Positions 39,356 to 49,273 of a stretch of DNA of 64,000 bases are shown here, piece by piece. Position 1 is the first letter of the stretch, and the number at the start of each line of letters is the position of its first letter. The DNA is from Allolobophora icterica (Eukaryota; Annelida; Clitellata; Crassiclitellata; Lumbricidae): positions 43,947,452-44,011,451 of the forward strand of contig OY744607.1 in NCBI GenBank assembly GCA_963556255.1, given 5' to 3'. The translations under genes were made by a program, and so were the position numbers. The notes beneath the pieces were generated by a model. That model did no database searches. It was not told the DNA's origin and worked only from the letters and a program-made list of their open reading frames with translations.

Positions 39356-42214
39356 ATGGCTGGTGAGATTCAGAAGTGGATTAAGGTGGCGCAGGACCTT
39401 GGATACGCAGAAGATGCTGTTAGAGAATATGTCAAGGACAGGCAGAATGAGATTAGGGAAGATAAAAGACGTGAGGCTGAGGAAAAGCTACGTCTAGCTG
39501 AAATGGAAAATCAAAAGGAAGATAAAAGGCGTCAGGCTGAGGAGAGGCTGCGTCTAGCTGAAATGGAAAGTCAAAAGGAAGAGAAAAGACGTGAGACCGA
39601 AGAGAGACGGATCTCCGAAGAAATGAATTTGAAGAGGATGGAAATGGAAAATCTGAAGGAGATAAAACTTAAAGAGCTAGAGCTTCAGATGACACGTGAG
39701 ACAAGACGAGAAGATGGAGATAGGATAAGACTTGATGGAGATGGAGAGTATTCTGGACAGGCAAATAATGCCAAACATGTTAAGATGCCCATCTTCAGAG
39801 AAGAAAAAGATTGTTTAGATGCCTATCTCCTCAGATTCGAGAGGACCTGTACAGCATACAGAGTTCCGAATGAGTTATGGGTTCTGACACTAGTAAAGTC
39901 GCTTCAAGGAAAAGCGCTCGAAGTGTACGAAAGAATGAGTATAGAAGAATCTCAAGACTATGAAAAGTTAAAGGAGAGACTACTCATAAGGTTCAAATTG
40001 TCAGAATCGGGATACAGAAATTTGTTTAAACAAAGCCCTAGAGAAAAAGACGAAACTCCGGAACAATATGTAGGAAGACTTAAGCGTTACTTAAGACAGT
40101 GGCATCAAATGTCAGGCTTTAGTGAAGACAAAGAAGGTCTAGAACAACTCATATTGAGAGACCAATTCTTCATTATGTGTGACAATGATATGAGACGCTT
40201 TCTAAAGGAGAAAGGGAAACTAAATCTTGAGGAAATGTTGCAACAGGCCCAAAACCTCATAGAAGCGAGAGAATCGGATGAAAGGAAATGGATTCATACT
40301 CAGAAGAATAGAGACAAAGAACCCAAAACGCAACCGAGGGACAATAAGCAGAAGAGTTTTGAGAATACAAGCAGCTCTCATAACAAATTTAGAGAACAGA
40401 GGGAGTTCAGAGATAAAAATCAATTCAAGAGTAATTGGAAGTTCTCCGACAACAAGAAATATGGAGTAGAAACAGAAACCCAGAAGACGGGATGTTTCCG
40501 CTGTGGATCAAAATTTCACAGAATAGCCCAGTGTAGTGAGAAAGATAAGACAGGGAGAGAACATAGAGTAGCAACAATGCAGTGCGACGAGGAATCAAAT
40601 GAAAATGGAGATAAACAAGAGGCAGTAATTTCATACTGTTCTGCATACGTTGAACAAGAAGGAAAGTGTATAATAGAAGAACACAAGTATCAGGGACCAG
40701 TTGTAATTAATGGATGTGAAACGAAAGGAGTCTTTGACACTGGTTCAAATTGTGTTGCTGTAAGAGAGAGTCTGATCAAAAAAGATGAATACATAGGTCG
40801 AAATATGATATGTACTTTCATGAATGGTACTAAACATGAGTATCCGATGGCAAAAGTCGCAATACAGAGCGAATACCTCACAGGCGTGGTAGAAGCCGCT
40901 GTGATCAAAGACCTAGAAGAAGAAGCTATCATTGGATCAAGAGTAGAAACTATTGAAGATTCTAAATTGAATTTGTGTTATTGTGAGGCTGAAGTAGTAA
41001 AGTGGAAGAAAGAGGCAGAGAGAGATACTGAAGAGTTCACTAGCAAGGTCAGAGTAAATGAAATAGATACTAAATGCCTTTATGATACAGGAGCAAATTG
41101 TGTCGCTGTGCAAAAGAGATTAGTGAAACCAGAACAATACACAGATAAATTTATGGTGTGCAGATTTGCTAATGGCAAGAAAGAAAAATACCCCATGGCA
41201 AGAATTAAAATTGAAGGAAATGACTTCAAAGGTGTGACAGATGCTGTAGTGATAGAATCCTTAGTGATAGGATTGATCACGGGTCCATGTTTGTACGAGA
41301 AGAGTATAAACAGGATCCAACCGAAAGGAAAACATGATAAAGAGAAAACGGATAAATCATGTGAACCTAAAATTAATAGAGCCAAAGCAGAGAAAGAGAA
41401 AGAATGCAATGTAAAGGGTTGTGACGCTGAAGGGATGAGATGCAATAAGGCTAAATCATCCATAGAAATCCAGAACACAACTGGACATGATTGTGAGATT
41501 ATCACAGAAACAAGAATAAATGACGGAGTGGAACGAAACGGCAAAACAGAAGTGGTATTAGCAGGATGTATGACACGAGCACAGGATGAGATAAAAGGGA
41601 GACGTGTCGAACGACCACTGAGAATGCCAGAAGTAACAGGTTTAGATCCCAAACCAGAGGAGATAATGGAACCTATAGAACCCAGGTCTAGCAGAAGAAA
41701 CCATTTAGTGGAGAACAGAAATAATGAAGAGAATAAGAAAATTGGATATAGGAAAGGAAGAAATTGGCAGGAGTCCAAGTTATATTACATGAAGACATCC
41801 GAGAGAGCGGATGTAACGGAAAAGAAGAATTACGGAAATGACGGGAGATTTCATAGGTCTGATCAACAGGCGATGCAGACAAATTATAGATACGGAGATA
41901 ATACGTGGAATTGGCGAAGGCCAAGATGTAAGTCAAGCTGGAAGACACGTGAGGACTATGAGAAGAAAGATTACAGTAATGATAATAGAAAGCAATACAG
42001 ACCATGGAAGGATTGGAAGGCCAACAGATGGAGAAATTCTGGGAGAAACCTAGAAAGATCCTGGAGAAGAAGTGGAGAAGAGGAGTCTGTAAAGTGCAAA
42101 GGTGAAGATAGCTATTCGAGAAGTGATAGCGATGAGTCGGTCGATGGTAAATGGTTGAGTTGGAGAGAGAGGGAAAGTATGACAGGAGGAAAGGAAATCC
42201 CAGGTATCATATGA
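39356..42214 (+). CDS. gag: Gag with two aspartic-protease domains, element 3 (952 aa)
   Basis: N-terminal charged coiled coil with three copies of an RLRLAEMExQKExKRRxxEE unit (residues about 35-85), then a SCAN-like gag domain (LDAYLLRFERTC ... YEKLKERLLIRF), then a CCHC knuckle CFRCGSKFHRIAQC (about 40495). Two retropepsin-like segments follow: GVFDTGSNCVAVRE (about 40730) and CLYDTGANCVAVQK (about 41075), each with a downstream YPMAxxxI...GV.(D/E)A(A/V)VI pattern, i.e. a tandem domain duplication. The last 300 residues are highly charged and Arg/Trp/Asn-rich and unrecognised. The ORF closes at TGA 42212-42214 before any RT. Confidence 0.85.
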   Translation: MAGEIQKWIKVAQDLGYAEDAVREYVKDRQNEIREDKRREAEEKLRLAEMENQKEDKRRQAEERLRLAEMESQKEEKRRETEERRISEEMNLKRMEMENLKEIKLKELELQMTRETRREDGDRIRLDGDGEYSGQANNAKHVKMPIFREEKDCLDAYLLRFERTCTAYRVPNELWVLTLVKSLQGKALEVYERMSIEESQDYEKLKERLLIRFKLSESGYRNLFKQSPREKDETPEQYVGRLKRYLRQWHQMSGFSEDKEGLEQLILRDQFFIMCDNDMRRFLKEKGKLNLEEMLQQAQNLIEARESDERKWIHTQKNRDKEPKTQPRDNKQKSFENTSSSHNKFREQREFRDKNQFKSNWKFSDNKKYGVETETQKTGCFRCGSKFHRIAQCSEKDKTGREHRVATMQCDEESNENGDKQEAVISYCSAYVEQEGKCIIEEHKYQGPVVINGCETKGVFDTGSNCVAVRESLIKKDEYIGRNMICTFMNGTKHEYPMAKVAIQSEYLTGVVEAAVIKDLEEEAIIGSRVETIEDSKLNLCYCEAEVVKWKKEAERDTEEFTSKVRVNEIDTKCLYDTGANCVAVQKRLVKPEQYTDKFMVCRFANGKKEKYPMARIKIEGNDFKGVTDAVVIESLVIGLITGPCLYEKSINRIQPKGKHDKEKTDKSCEPKINRAKAEKEKECNVKGCDAEGMRCNKAKSSIEIQNTTGHDCEIITETRINDGVERNGKTEVVLAGCMTRAQDEIKGRRVERPLRMPEVTGLDPKPEEIMEPIEPRSSRRNHLVENRNNEENKKIGYRKGRNWQESKLYYMKTSERADVTEKKNYGNDGRFHRSDQQAMQTNYRYGDNTWNWRRPRCKSSWKTREDYEKKDYSNDNRKQYRPWKDWKANRWRNSGRNLERSWRRSGEEESVKCKGEDSYSRSDSDESVDGKWLSWRERESMTGGKEIPGII

Positions 42215-42604
42215 CATGGAGATGTCGAAATGATTAGAGAACAGTTGAAAGATAAGCCCAGTGCGAGGTATTTAAGTAATTTCGTGAGGCAATTTAACGA
42301 GGAAAATTCTGTAATTAAGGGTTATAGATATATACAATGATTTTATATTTTGAGTTAAGGAAATGATCACTAGGAGTGATCTTTGAATTAAGTTAGTCAA
42401 GAGCTACAGAAGGGCAGCTGTAGGAAATTTAGAGAAAATAAGTAGATGAGAAGTTAGTGGAACTTGGTGTTGAGATAAACAGACATGAAGTTCAGGAGTT
42501 ATTTAAAAAATAAGTAGTTGTAGAGGTAAGATGTAGTTAAGGTTAAGATGCAAGGAGAGAATCCTTGTGGTAAGTGGTCAAGTGAAACCTAACTTTGGTA
42601 GTGA
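42215..42604 (+). other. Deleted RT region of element 3
   Basis: About 390 bp with stops in all frames and no RT motifs; RT fingers and palm should lie here. Purine-rich. Confidence 0.6.
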
Positions 42605-43201
42605 GGAAAATTTAAGGAAGTTAAACAAGTAAGAAGTTTTCTGGGAGCAGTCAACTATTACAGGAAATTCATACCAAACTGTGCGATGATAATGAAACCA
42701 CTCACAGAATTAACCAAGAAAAATGCCAAAGTAATTGTTGAATGGACTAATGAATTGGAGAGTGCATTCACAGAACTCAAGAAGGTGTTATCAGAAGCAC
42801 CAATATTAAAACTACCAGACCTAGATAGAGAATTTGTAGTTAGAACAGATGCATCGAATGCAGCTTTGGGAGGTGTGTTGATGCAAGAATACGATGGAGT
42901 GATGCATCCGGTGTCATATGTAAGCAGAAAGTGGAGCGAAACAGAAAAGCGATATTCCGTAGAGGAACGAGAATGTTTAGGAATGATATTCGGGTTGAAG
43001 AAATTTAACAGGTATCTTTATGGAAAGGAATTTGTAATGGAAACAGATCACTGTAGTTTACAATACTTGAAGACAGGTAATGTGAAGAATGATCGTGTGA
43101 TGAGATGGAATCTGTTATTGCAAAACTACAATTTTAGGATAAGATACATTAAAGGTAGTGATAATGTAGTGGCAGATTACTTAAGTAGAGGAGTAGAATA
43201 A
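42605..43201 (+). pseudogene. RT connection and RNase H remnant of element 3
   Basis: Open from about 42605. VRSFLGAVNYYRKFIPN is the end of the RT region; RNase H follows with RTDASNAALGGVLMQE, EERECLGMIFGLKK and METDHCSLQYL, ending VVADYLSRGVE. RT catalytic YxDD and integrase are absent. Confidence 0.85.
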
Positions 43202-43509
43202 GCCAACTAGAATAGTCATAAGTAAGATAGTAACGTAAGTTATGACATGATAGGATAGATTATCATTTCATGTATGATTAGTTAAGAGATTAAAATGTGT
43301 GTTGCTTCAAAGTATAAGTTAATAGATTATTAAGTCAAGTTAATATATATTTCACTAGTTAAAGTTAGACCAATTGGAACAGTAAATGGTTTTACTAGAT
43401 AACTGATATATGTTAATGTAAGTTGTGTAGATAAGAATATTGTGTAGTTAGGTAAGGAGTCATAGTATTTTAAGAAAGAATGTATTATTTCTTTGATTGT
43501 GGGGGGTGA

Positions 43510-44650
43510 TGTAATGATCTCCCAAACCACACAATGATTCCCAGCTACACAACATGCTATAAGATGTTATAGTGTAGAGAAGAATCTATTTAGATTATTA
43601 TAATGTAGGATAGTAGAGCTACATAAATGTAACTTAATTAAAATGCCAGCAGCTAAGCCAGCATTGTAGGGATTAATTAATATTAGATAGAGGGGTTCAT
43701 CATATCTACGCAAAGGACAGCAGACGATGTGGACTCACCCCATTGGTCAGGACGAACAGCTGATCAAAACCGTTATGGCGAAGCGGATGACGACTCGGTA
43801 ACCAAGCAACCGTGGTGACGTGGCGTGGAGATGCGGCAGTTCGATTTTTGATTTCAACTGAACAAGACGTTCTAGAAATCTTGAGTGGATCGACTCGGTG
43901 GATGTTGGACTAAGTCGATGAGGGTATCGTTAGTCAATATGATCGGTTTTGCGAAACGATCGATGCAGTTGAGTTTATAAGTCGAGACGTTGGACAGCGA
44001 GGATCGAATAATTCGAGTGAAACGCTCTCGTAACAAACCGTTGCGAAGCGTGACTTTCCATCATAGGAAGTCGACATTTGCGAAGCGATCTTGTCAACGG
44101 ACTTAAGGAGTTATTCCGCGAGTGAAGTGTACGTTACTCTGGAGTAGTAAAGCACACACTCGGGTTGTAACGACGGTCTCTTTGGGAGAGACATCAAGCT
44201 ACGAGAAGTCACGAGAACGGTGGACAGTCGAGCTTCGACGAGGGAGAAACAAGGCGATTTGCGAACGGATCTGCGAACTCATCAGATGAATAAACGGATG
44301 AAAGACAGCGCTTCCACAAGGAACAAACTGTGAGAACATTCCGTGCTCAAGGGTCTTACTGGGAGGTAGCAATAGGCAATAAAATCTAGATAGCAAAGAT
44401 GCTGGCTAGGTAGGGAATAAGGCAAAGTAGACATAGGATAACTAGACATTGAACTGTTACATGCTTTAACTGATACACATTATATTCATATTCATTTAAA
44501 TGCATACACAGGTGTTCTCTGTTCATTTCCCTAGTCAAATAGATAGGCCTATGCATTTACTTGTCCAGTAAAGACAAGATGAAACAGAACTAAAGTAGTC
44601 GTGGGTGTAGAACATAACACTAAGCACTCTTAGTATAGGGTGGCGCTACA
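43510..44650 (+). repeat. 3' LTR of element 3
   Basis: 1141 bp, near-identical to 37829-38969. Confidence 0.95.
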
Positions 44651-44759
44651 GGTACAAGGCTAATCAGTGCGCTCCCGAGTGACAGCCGCTCCAAACGCGG
44701 TCTGACCGGTGCTGGCAAACGCCGATTCAATGGGGTTGGGCCCACCCTGTTGTAGATCG

Positions 44760-46050
44760 CGAGAAGTACTGAGTCTGATCGTGGAAGGCTGATTCGGGGA
44801 AAGACCGATCGTGAGAGATAAAGGCTCACAGGTCCGTATCGGTAAAATACGGGGAAGCAGGCCCGTTCGTGACTGTTTCGATATATGCGGGAAAGATCCC
44901 GTTGGTGTCTGGTTCGAGTTACAGGGAAAGACCGATCGTGAGAGATAAAGGCTCACAGGTCTGTAAACGGTAAAGTCCGGGGATGGCAACCCCGCTGGTA
45001 ACCGTTCGATAGTCCGGGGAAAGACCCCGGCGGCTCCGTTCGACACAAAAACGCAAGTCTGAACGAAACGACTGGAAAGCAGACCCCGTTGGTGTCTGTT
45101 ACGATATGTACGTGGAAGGCGACCCCGCTGGTGACCCTCAGATTAACATGGGAAAATATCCCGTTGGTGATGTTCGATTAATACGAGGAAAGGTCCCGTC
45201 GGTGACCGTACGATAGTCCGGGGAAAGACCCCGGTGGTTCCGTTCGATAAGAACGGGGAATGTCCTCGCTGTTGACCGTTTGAGATACACGGGCAAAGTC
45301 CTCGTGGGTGACCGTCTGATAAACCTCGGGGAAAGACCGCGCTGTTGACCGACTGATATACACGCGGAAAGACTGCGTTGTTGACCGTTTGATATACACG
45401 GGTAAGGACCCGGTGGTGACTGTCTGATAGACACTGACAAGGACCCGGCTGGTGATAACTTAGTTCAGGTATCGTCCATAAAAAGCTAATCAGTGCGATC
45501 CGAGGTATAGCCGAATCAATCACTCTTGGGTGCTAGATTGACTCCGCCGATCCGACCGAGCTGGGGCCCACCCTGCTGTTAGATCGCGAGAGTTCTGAAT
45601 CCCAATTGTTGGTAGTTCACGGGCTGAGTATACCTCGGGGAGAGACCGATCGTGAGAGTTAGAGAAAACGCAGGTCTGTATCGGTAAAGTGCGGAGAAAG
45701 ATTCCACTGGTAACGTCCGGTAGAATACGAGAAAATACACCGCCGGTCTATTGGTAAAGTGCAGGCAAAGATCCCGCTGGCGACGTCCGGTGAATTACGA
45801 GGAATGATTTTGTTGAAGCTATTCGATAAATACGGGGAAGGTGACCGTTCGATAACATCGAGGAACTACCGTAAACTCTCAATTCGCGGTCTCCGTGTTT
45901 GGCTTCCTTGCTCTGTCATAGTTACTCCCGCGGCCTACCGGTAAATATCGGTCCGGGGATCGACCGTTGTCTGTTCAGGTGTCAGGAAAGTTCCCACAGT
46001 AGAAAGTGAATACGCAGGTCTGTGTGAAATGACGGGGTAAAGTTACTGAT
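44760..46050. repeat. Degenerate minisatellite of GGGGAAAGACCCC hairpin units
   Basis: About 30-38-bp units of the form TACGGGGAAAGACCCCGxTGGT followed by GACCGTTCGATA, repeated more than 20 times with drift. A longer unit (GCTAATCAGTGCG...GGGCCCACCCTG...GATCGCGAGA) recurs at about 44661 and 45484, with a weaker version at about 46140. Each small unit can form a GGGG/CCCC stem-loop. It belongs to the 10.2-kb TIR element, not to the LTR element. Confidence 0.8.
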
Positions 46051-47400
46051 ATTTACCCCACAGGTATCCAGAAACTAAACCTACGAGTCTGTGCGCTCCC
46101 GGAAAAAGACACAACCAGTAACGTAACGTTCATTATTGGAATCAGAAAGTTTGGTTTAAGGGACGCTGCTTGTGGAGTAAGGGCCCACTCTGCTGGACAG
46201 GTCTCGAGACAGACTGATTCTGAATAGCGGGAAGATAAAAGGTTGTGTGAACCGGAAAGAGATTAACCTCAAAGTTCGGGTCGGATTGTCGGGTACCCAG
46301 GTCCGAAAGAGACAGGTCCGCGTTTTCCTAGCTGAAAGTCAGCTAGTCAAAGTCCCAAGGTGAAGTGTACGAACGTTCCAGGTAAAAGGGAGATTAAATC
46401 AGACCAAGAAAGTAATACGTTAATGTTCGGGTAGTCGGATACCCAGGTAGAACCATATTTGCTTGTCGTAACACACAGCTCTGAGAACTGACTGAAGTGC
46501 GAGGTTGGGCCCCCTCGTGCGTAGGTCGGAACGAGGTTCTGTGTGTAGATAGGAAGGTTATAGAGAGAGAGGACCTTCACTGTCAGAGTGCCGCAGAGAC
46601 CCTTAACGTTATCTTTCGAAGCAGAATTTATCACTGTGTTGGTCGACAATTGCCAACACAGAAGACGGGTAAGGAAACTTATCCGTAAATTGTGGTGCAT
46701 GACAAGATACGGTATGCCCTGCACGGAAATGGAGTGAGAGAAACGTGACGGTGGGCAGACGAGTTGTCAAATGGACAGATGCCTAGACGACATGACGCAG
46801 AGAATTACCATTGACACAAGCCCAAAAGGCCGGTGTCTAGGACGATGTGATGCAGAGACTTGTCGCGTGTATTCCTTGTTCCCGTTACTTAGAAAACGTT
46901 TGGTGTCCCTTATAAATGGCGATAGTTCGAGTCACGAGATGTATAATGGTATGTATAATGGTATGTATAATGGTATGTCAAAGTTTAGATCAGGTGGAGA
47001 GTTGGAGGAAGTCCGTAGCTAAGAAGGCACACAAAGAGGAAAGACTCCTGCTGGTAAAGAACGAATCCTGTTCTGAGAGACGGCCATCCTCAGGACGTTG
47101 CCCATCCGGCGACCGCGGAAGAGGCAGAGTCAGACCCAGAGATCGAACTGCATAGTGTTGCCTCTCTTAGGAAAGCGGCTAACCCTGAATCTCCTCTGAC
47201 AGGAACGGTCTCTATGGACAGATATAGAGAACAGCCATGCTATGTTGGAAGTAGACAAGGCAGTGACTCGGGTGGCTCCAGACGGGTAGTGGGCTGGAGT
47301 CACGAAACCCGCCCGGCGCAGAGAGGGCAGGCGTCCGGGCGGGCGGGCGAACGCCACATAGCCATCAGCGCGGGGCTCAATTACAACTACAATAAAATTT
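46051..47400. other. Rest of the right arm of the 10.2-kb TIR element
   Basis: Contains a three-fold GGTATGTATAAT repeat (46940-46975) and a 110-codon open frame ending at about 47403 with no known domain. No transposase motif seen. Confidence 0.45.
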
Positions 47401-47734
47401 CTTAATGTACTTCCGAAGATGCGGGTCCCTCAAAACGGCGGGCCCGGATGCTGCAGCACCCTTAGCACCCCCCTAATGCGGGCCTGGTGAGAGCTCGAGT
47501 AATATGCAACACCTTAACGCTGTAGCGACGGAAAACATATGGGAGGCATATGTAATGCAAGTTACTTAGTTACAAAGACATTCTAGCCATACTTTTGGGG
47601 CGCATTTATCTGTTAGTTAAGGTGCTGGATTGTCAGCTCAAATAGAGGTCGGGAATTCAAATCTACACCTCTGCATATGTGGATTTACACAATTGCTTTC
47701 TTGCAAAATGAGTTGCAACGCAATTGAAGTTATG

Positions 47735-48373
47735 CACTGATGGGCACTAAACTAATTTTTTAGTTACACTTCAACCATTTGTCAACTAAAATAAAAGAGT
47801 TTAACTAAAGTTTGGCAACTGGTTTTGTAAATAAGTTATATAAACTGAAAATATTTAGTTAAACATTTTCCAACTTTTTAACAAATGTTATGACGAACGT
47901 TTTCTCAATAACAGAGGTTAAGTGAACTGCAATATTGTAATAATGTAGAGCGTCAATGACAATTTCACTTTCAAACTATGTAGGCCCCTAATGTGTACAA
48001 GACTAATAGTCCAACTACAGTTCTACCAGACAATAATTAAGACAGGTGCTAATGAAGAATAATAAACACCAATGTTCTTATTTACACTGCGCCTTACTAC
48101 ATATTCTATGCAAGGCAACACGAGTTTTAATAAATAAGTAAACGTCGCGTTGAGTTGTTGATAGTTTTCATTGCGGGAGACATATACAGTAGGCCCTATA
48201 GTTGCGAAGTTGCTGATTTCGTTAGTTAAACTTTCCAGTTAATAACTAAACAATATTAGTTAAAATTTGGTTTTAACTAAACTATTTTTTCCTCTTGGTA
48301 AACTTTACCCTTAACTAAAAATACAAGTTTGACTAAAAGTTATCAACTTTTAGCTAACTTTTTCCCATCACTG
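47735..48373. mobile_element. hAT-like MITE, 639 bp
   Basis: Ends CACTGATGGG and CCCATCACTG; perfect 8-bp duplication AAGTTATG at 47727-47734 and 48374-48381. AT-rich, with TTAACTAAA motifs near both ends. In SDR-A intron 3, 120 bp before exon 4. Confidence 0.92.
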
Positions 48374-48492
48374 AAGTTATGCGCCATCTTAATTTGCCGA
48401 AAGTCACTGCAATTAAGCAGTTAAGTTTAAGTCAACTTGATAGGCTAAATCTTTATTTGCATATGAATTTTGTTTTTCTATCCTGAATTTAG

Positions 48493-48731
48493 AACGCGAG
48501 AACCTATCCAGACTATCTGGTGTACCGGCTTTTGCTAGCATCGATGACGTAGTAGACGCCTATGAACACGCCTTGTTCGGAGTCTTTCCAAGAACCAGAT
48601 ACGTTGTCGGCATTGACGCAAAGATTCTCCTATTTCTCCAGATGTTTCCGGAATGGTTTTCCGACTGGGTTGTATGCCTTCTGTTACCTTCTTCAGTGTC
48701 ATACGAGGTTCGATATCTGAAGGGGACATAG
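48493..48731 (+). CDS. SDR copy A exon 4 (C-terminus)
   Basis: Acceptor TGAATTTAG ends 48492; the split codon G+AA gives Glu, then RENLSRLSGV. Encodes DDVVDAYEHALFGVFPRTRY and VVGIDAKILLFLQMFPEW, matching the RDH-family tail (PRxRY...DAK). Stop TAG at 48729-48731. It is easy to miss because it lies 11.7 kb from exon 3. Confidence 0.87.
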
Positions 48732-49265
48732 ATGGGTCGTCAGAAGTCCGGGAGTCATGGCGCAAAGGCGCCCTTGCATGATCACAAATTTTGGCTCTGT
48801 AACGCCGAAGCAGGATCATGCTCACACAACTTTTGGACTGGCGCTTTATATTTGTTGCCTGCTAAAGTAGTTATTGACTTATTGTTGCATAGACGCTTTT
48901 CATTTCATCAATATCTAGTATTTAATCAACTTTTCCAGTGGTTGTAAAGAATGACAAAAATTTTCTACAGTAGATTATATCGGATATAGTGTGTAGCACT
49001 GTATATCTGTAGGCCCTACTTGGCGGAGGTAACGGTTCACGCAACTTTTAAACACTTCCTGGGCCACTGTGGTTCGTGCTTCATCACTAGTTTACGTAGA
49101 AGCGGTTTCTAGAATAGAGACGCTATATATACCTATAGATACTGACAGACAGACGACAGACAGATTTACTGCCATTGTCCAACTTTTTCTTTATGATGGA
49201 TGCATTAAAAATGAACTCGGTTTGCTTGTAACAAAATGCTCAATTTTGTTGCGTCTTTATCTGTT
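48732..49265. other. SDR-A 3' flank with segment shared with TIR element 16687-17679
   Basis: 48765-49080 matches 16865-17210: TTTTGGCTCTGTA.CGCCGA, GCTCACACAACTTTTGG, AAAGTAGTTATTGACTTATT, TTCACGCAACTTTTAAACAC. Either a dispersed repeat or host flank captured by the transposon. Confidence 0.7.
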
Positions 49266-49273
49266 GTGCCTCG

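Larger units (their letters stand above)
37829..44650 (+). mobile_element. Ty3/gypsy-like LTR retrotransposon (element 3), 6822 bp, deleted
   Basis: LTRs of 1141 bp (37829-38969, 43510-44650) with at least one visible difference (T/C within AAAATGCCAGYAGC), TG...CA ends, and 5-bp target duplication GGTAC (37824-37828, 44651-44655). tRNA-Pro-type primer-binding site; purine tract GTGGGGGGTGA before the 3' LTR. Carries a gag-double-protease ORF and an RNase H end; most of RT and all of integrase are missing. Recent, non-autonomous, nested in the 10.2-kb TIR element. Confidence 0.93.
37287..47486. mobile_element. Large hAT-like TIR element, 10.2 kb, with nested LTR element
   Basis: Ends CAGGGCCGCATTAAGG and, inverted, CAGGCCCGCATTAGG; perfect 8-bp duplication GTGAGAGC at 37279-37286 and 47487-47494. 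GCGGGCCCGG motifs lie inside both ends. Without the LTR element (37829-44650) it is about 3.4 kb: 0.5 kb on the left and 2.8 kb on the right, largely a hairpin-rich minisatellite. No transposase seen, so non-autonomous. Confidence 0.9.
32001..48731 (+). pseudogene. Short-chain dehydrogenase (RDH-like), copy A, four exons, exon 2 truncated
   Basis: Exons at 32001-32337, 34358-34476 (remnant), 36629-36801 and 48493-48731. With an intact exon 2 like copy B the exon lengths sum to 1008 nt (335 aa plus stop), normal for the SDR9C/retinol-dehydrogenase group. It encodes an N-terminal membrane anchor, the NAD(P) Rossmann motif TGCGQGFG, and in the remnant the VNVSS serine and YCVSK active site. About 140 nt of exon 2, including NNAA, is gone and replaced by MITE-like debris; the AGs at 34346-34347 and 34359-34360 would both shift the frame. 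Hence a probable pseudogene, although the other exons are open. Intron 3 is 11.7 kb because of nested transposons. Confidence 0.8.

Noticed and set aside
44660..45523. Minus-strand frames with repeated FPRxxxR motifs
   Set aside because: By-product of the 30-38-bp minisatellite; frames overlap each other and drift with the repeat.
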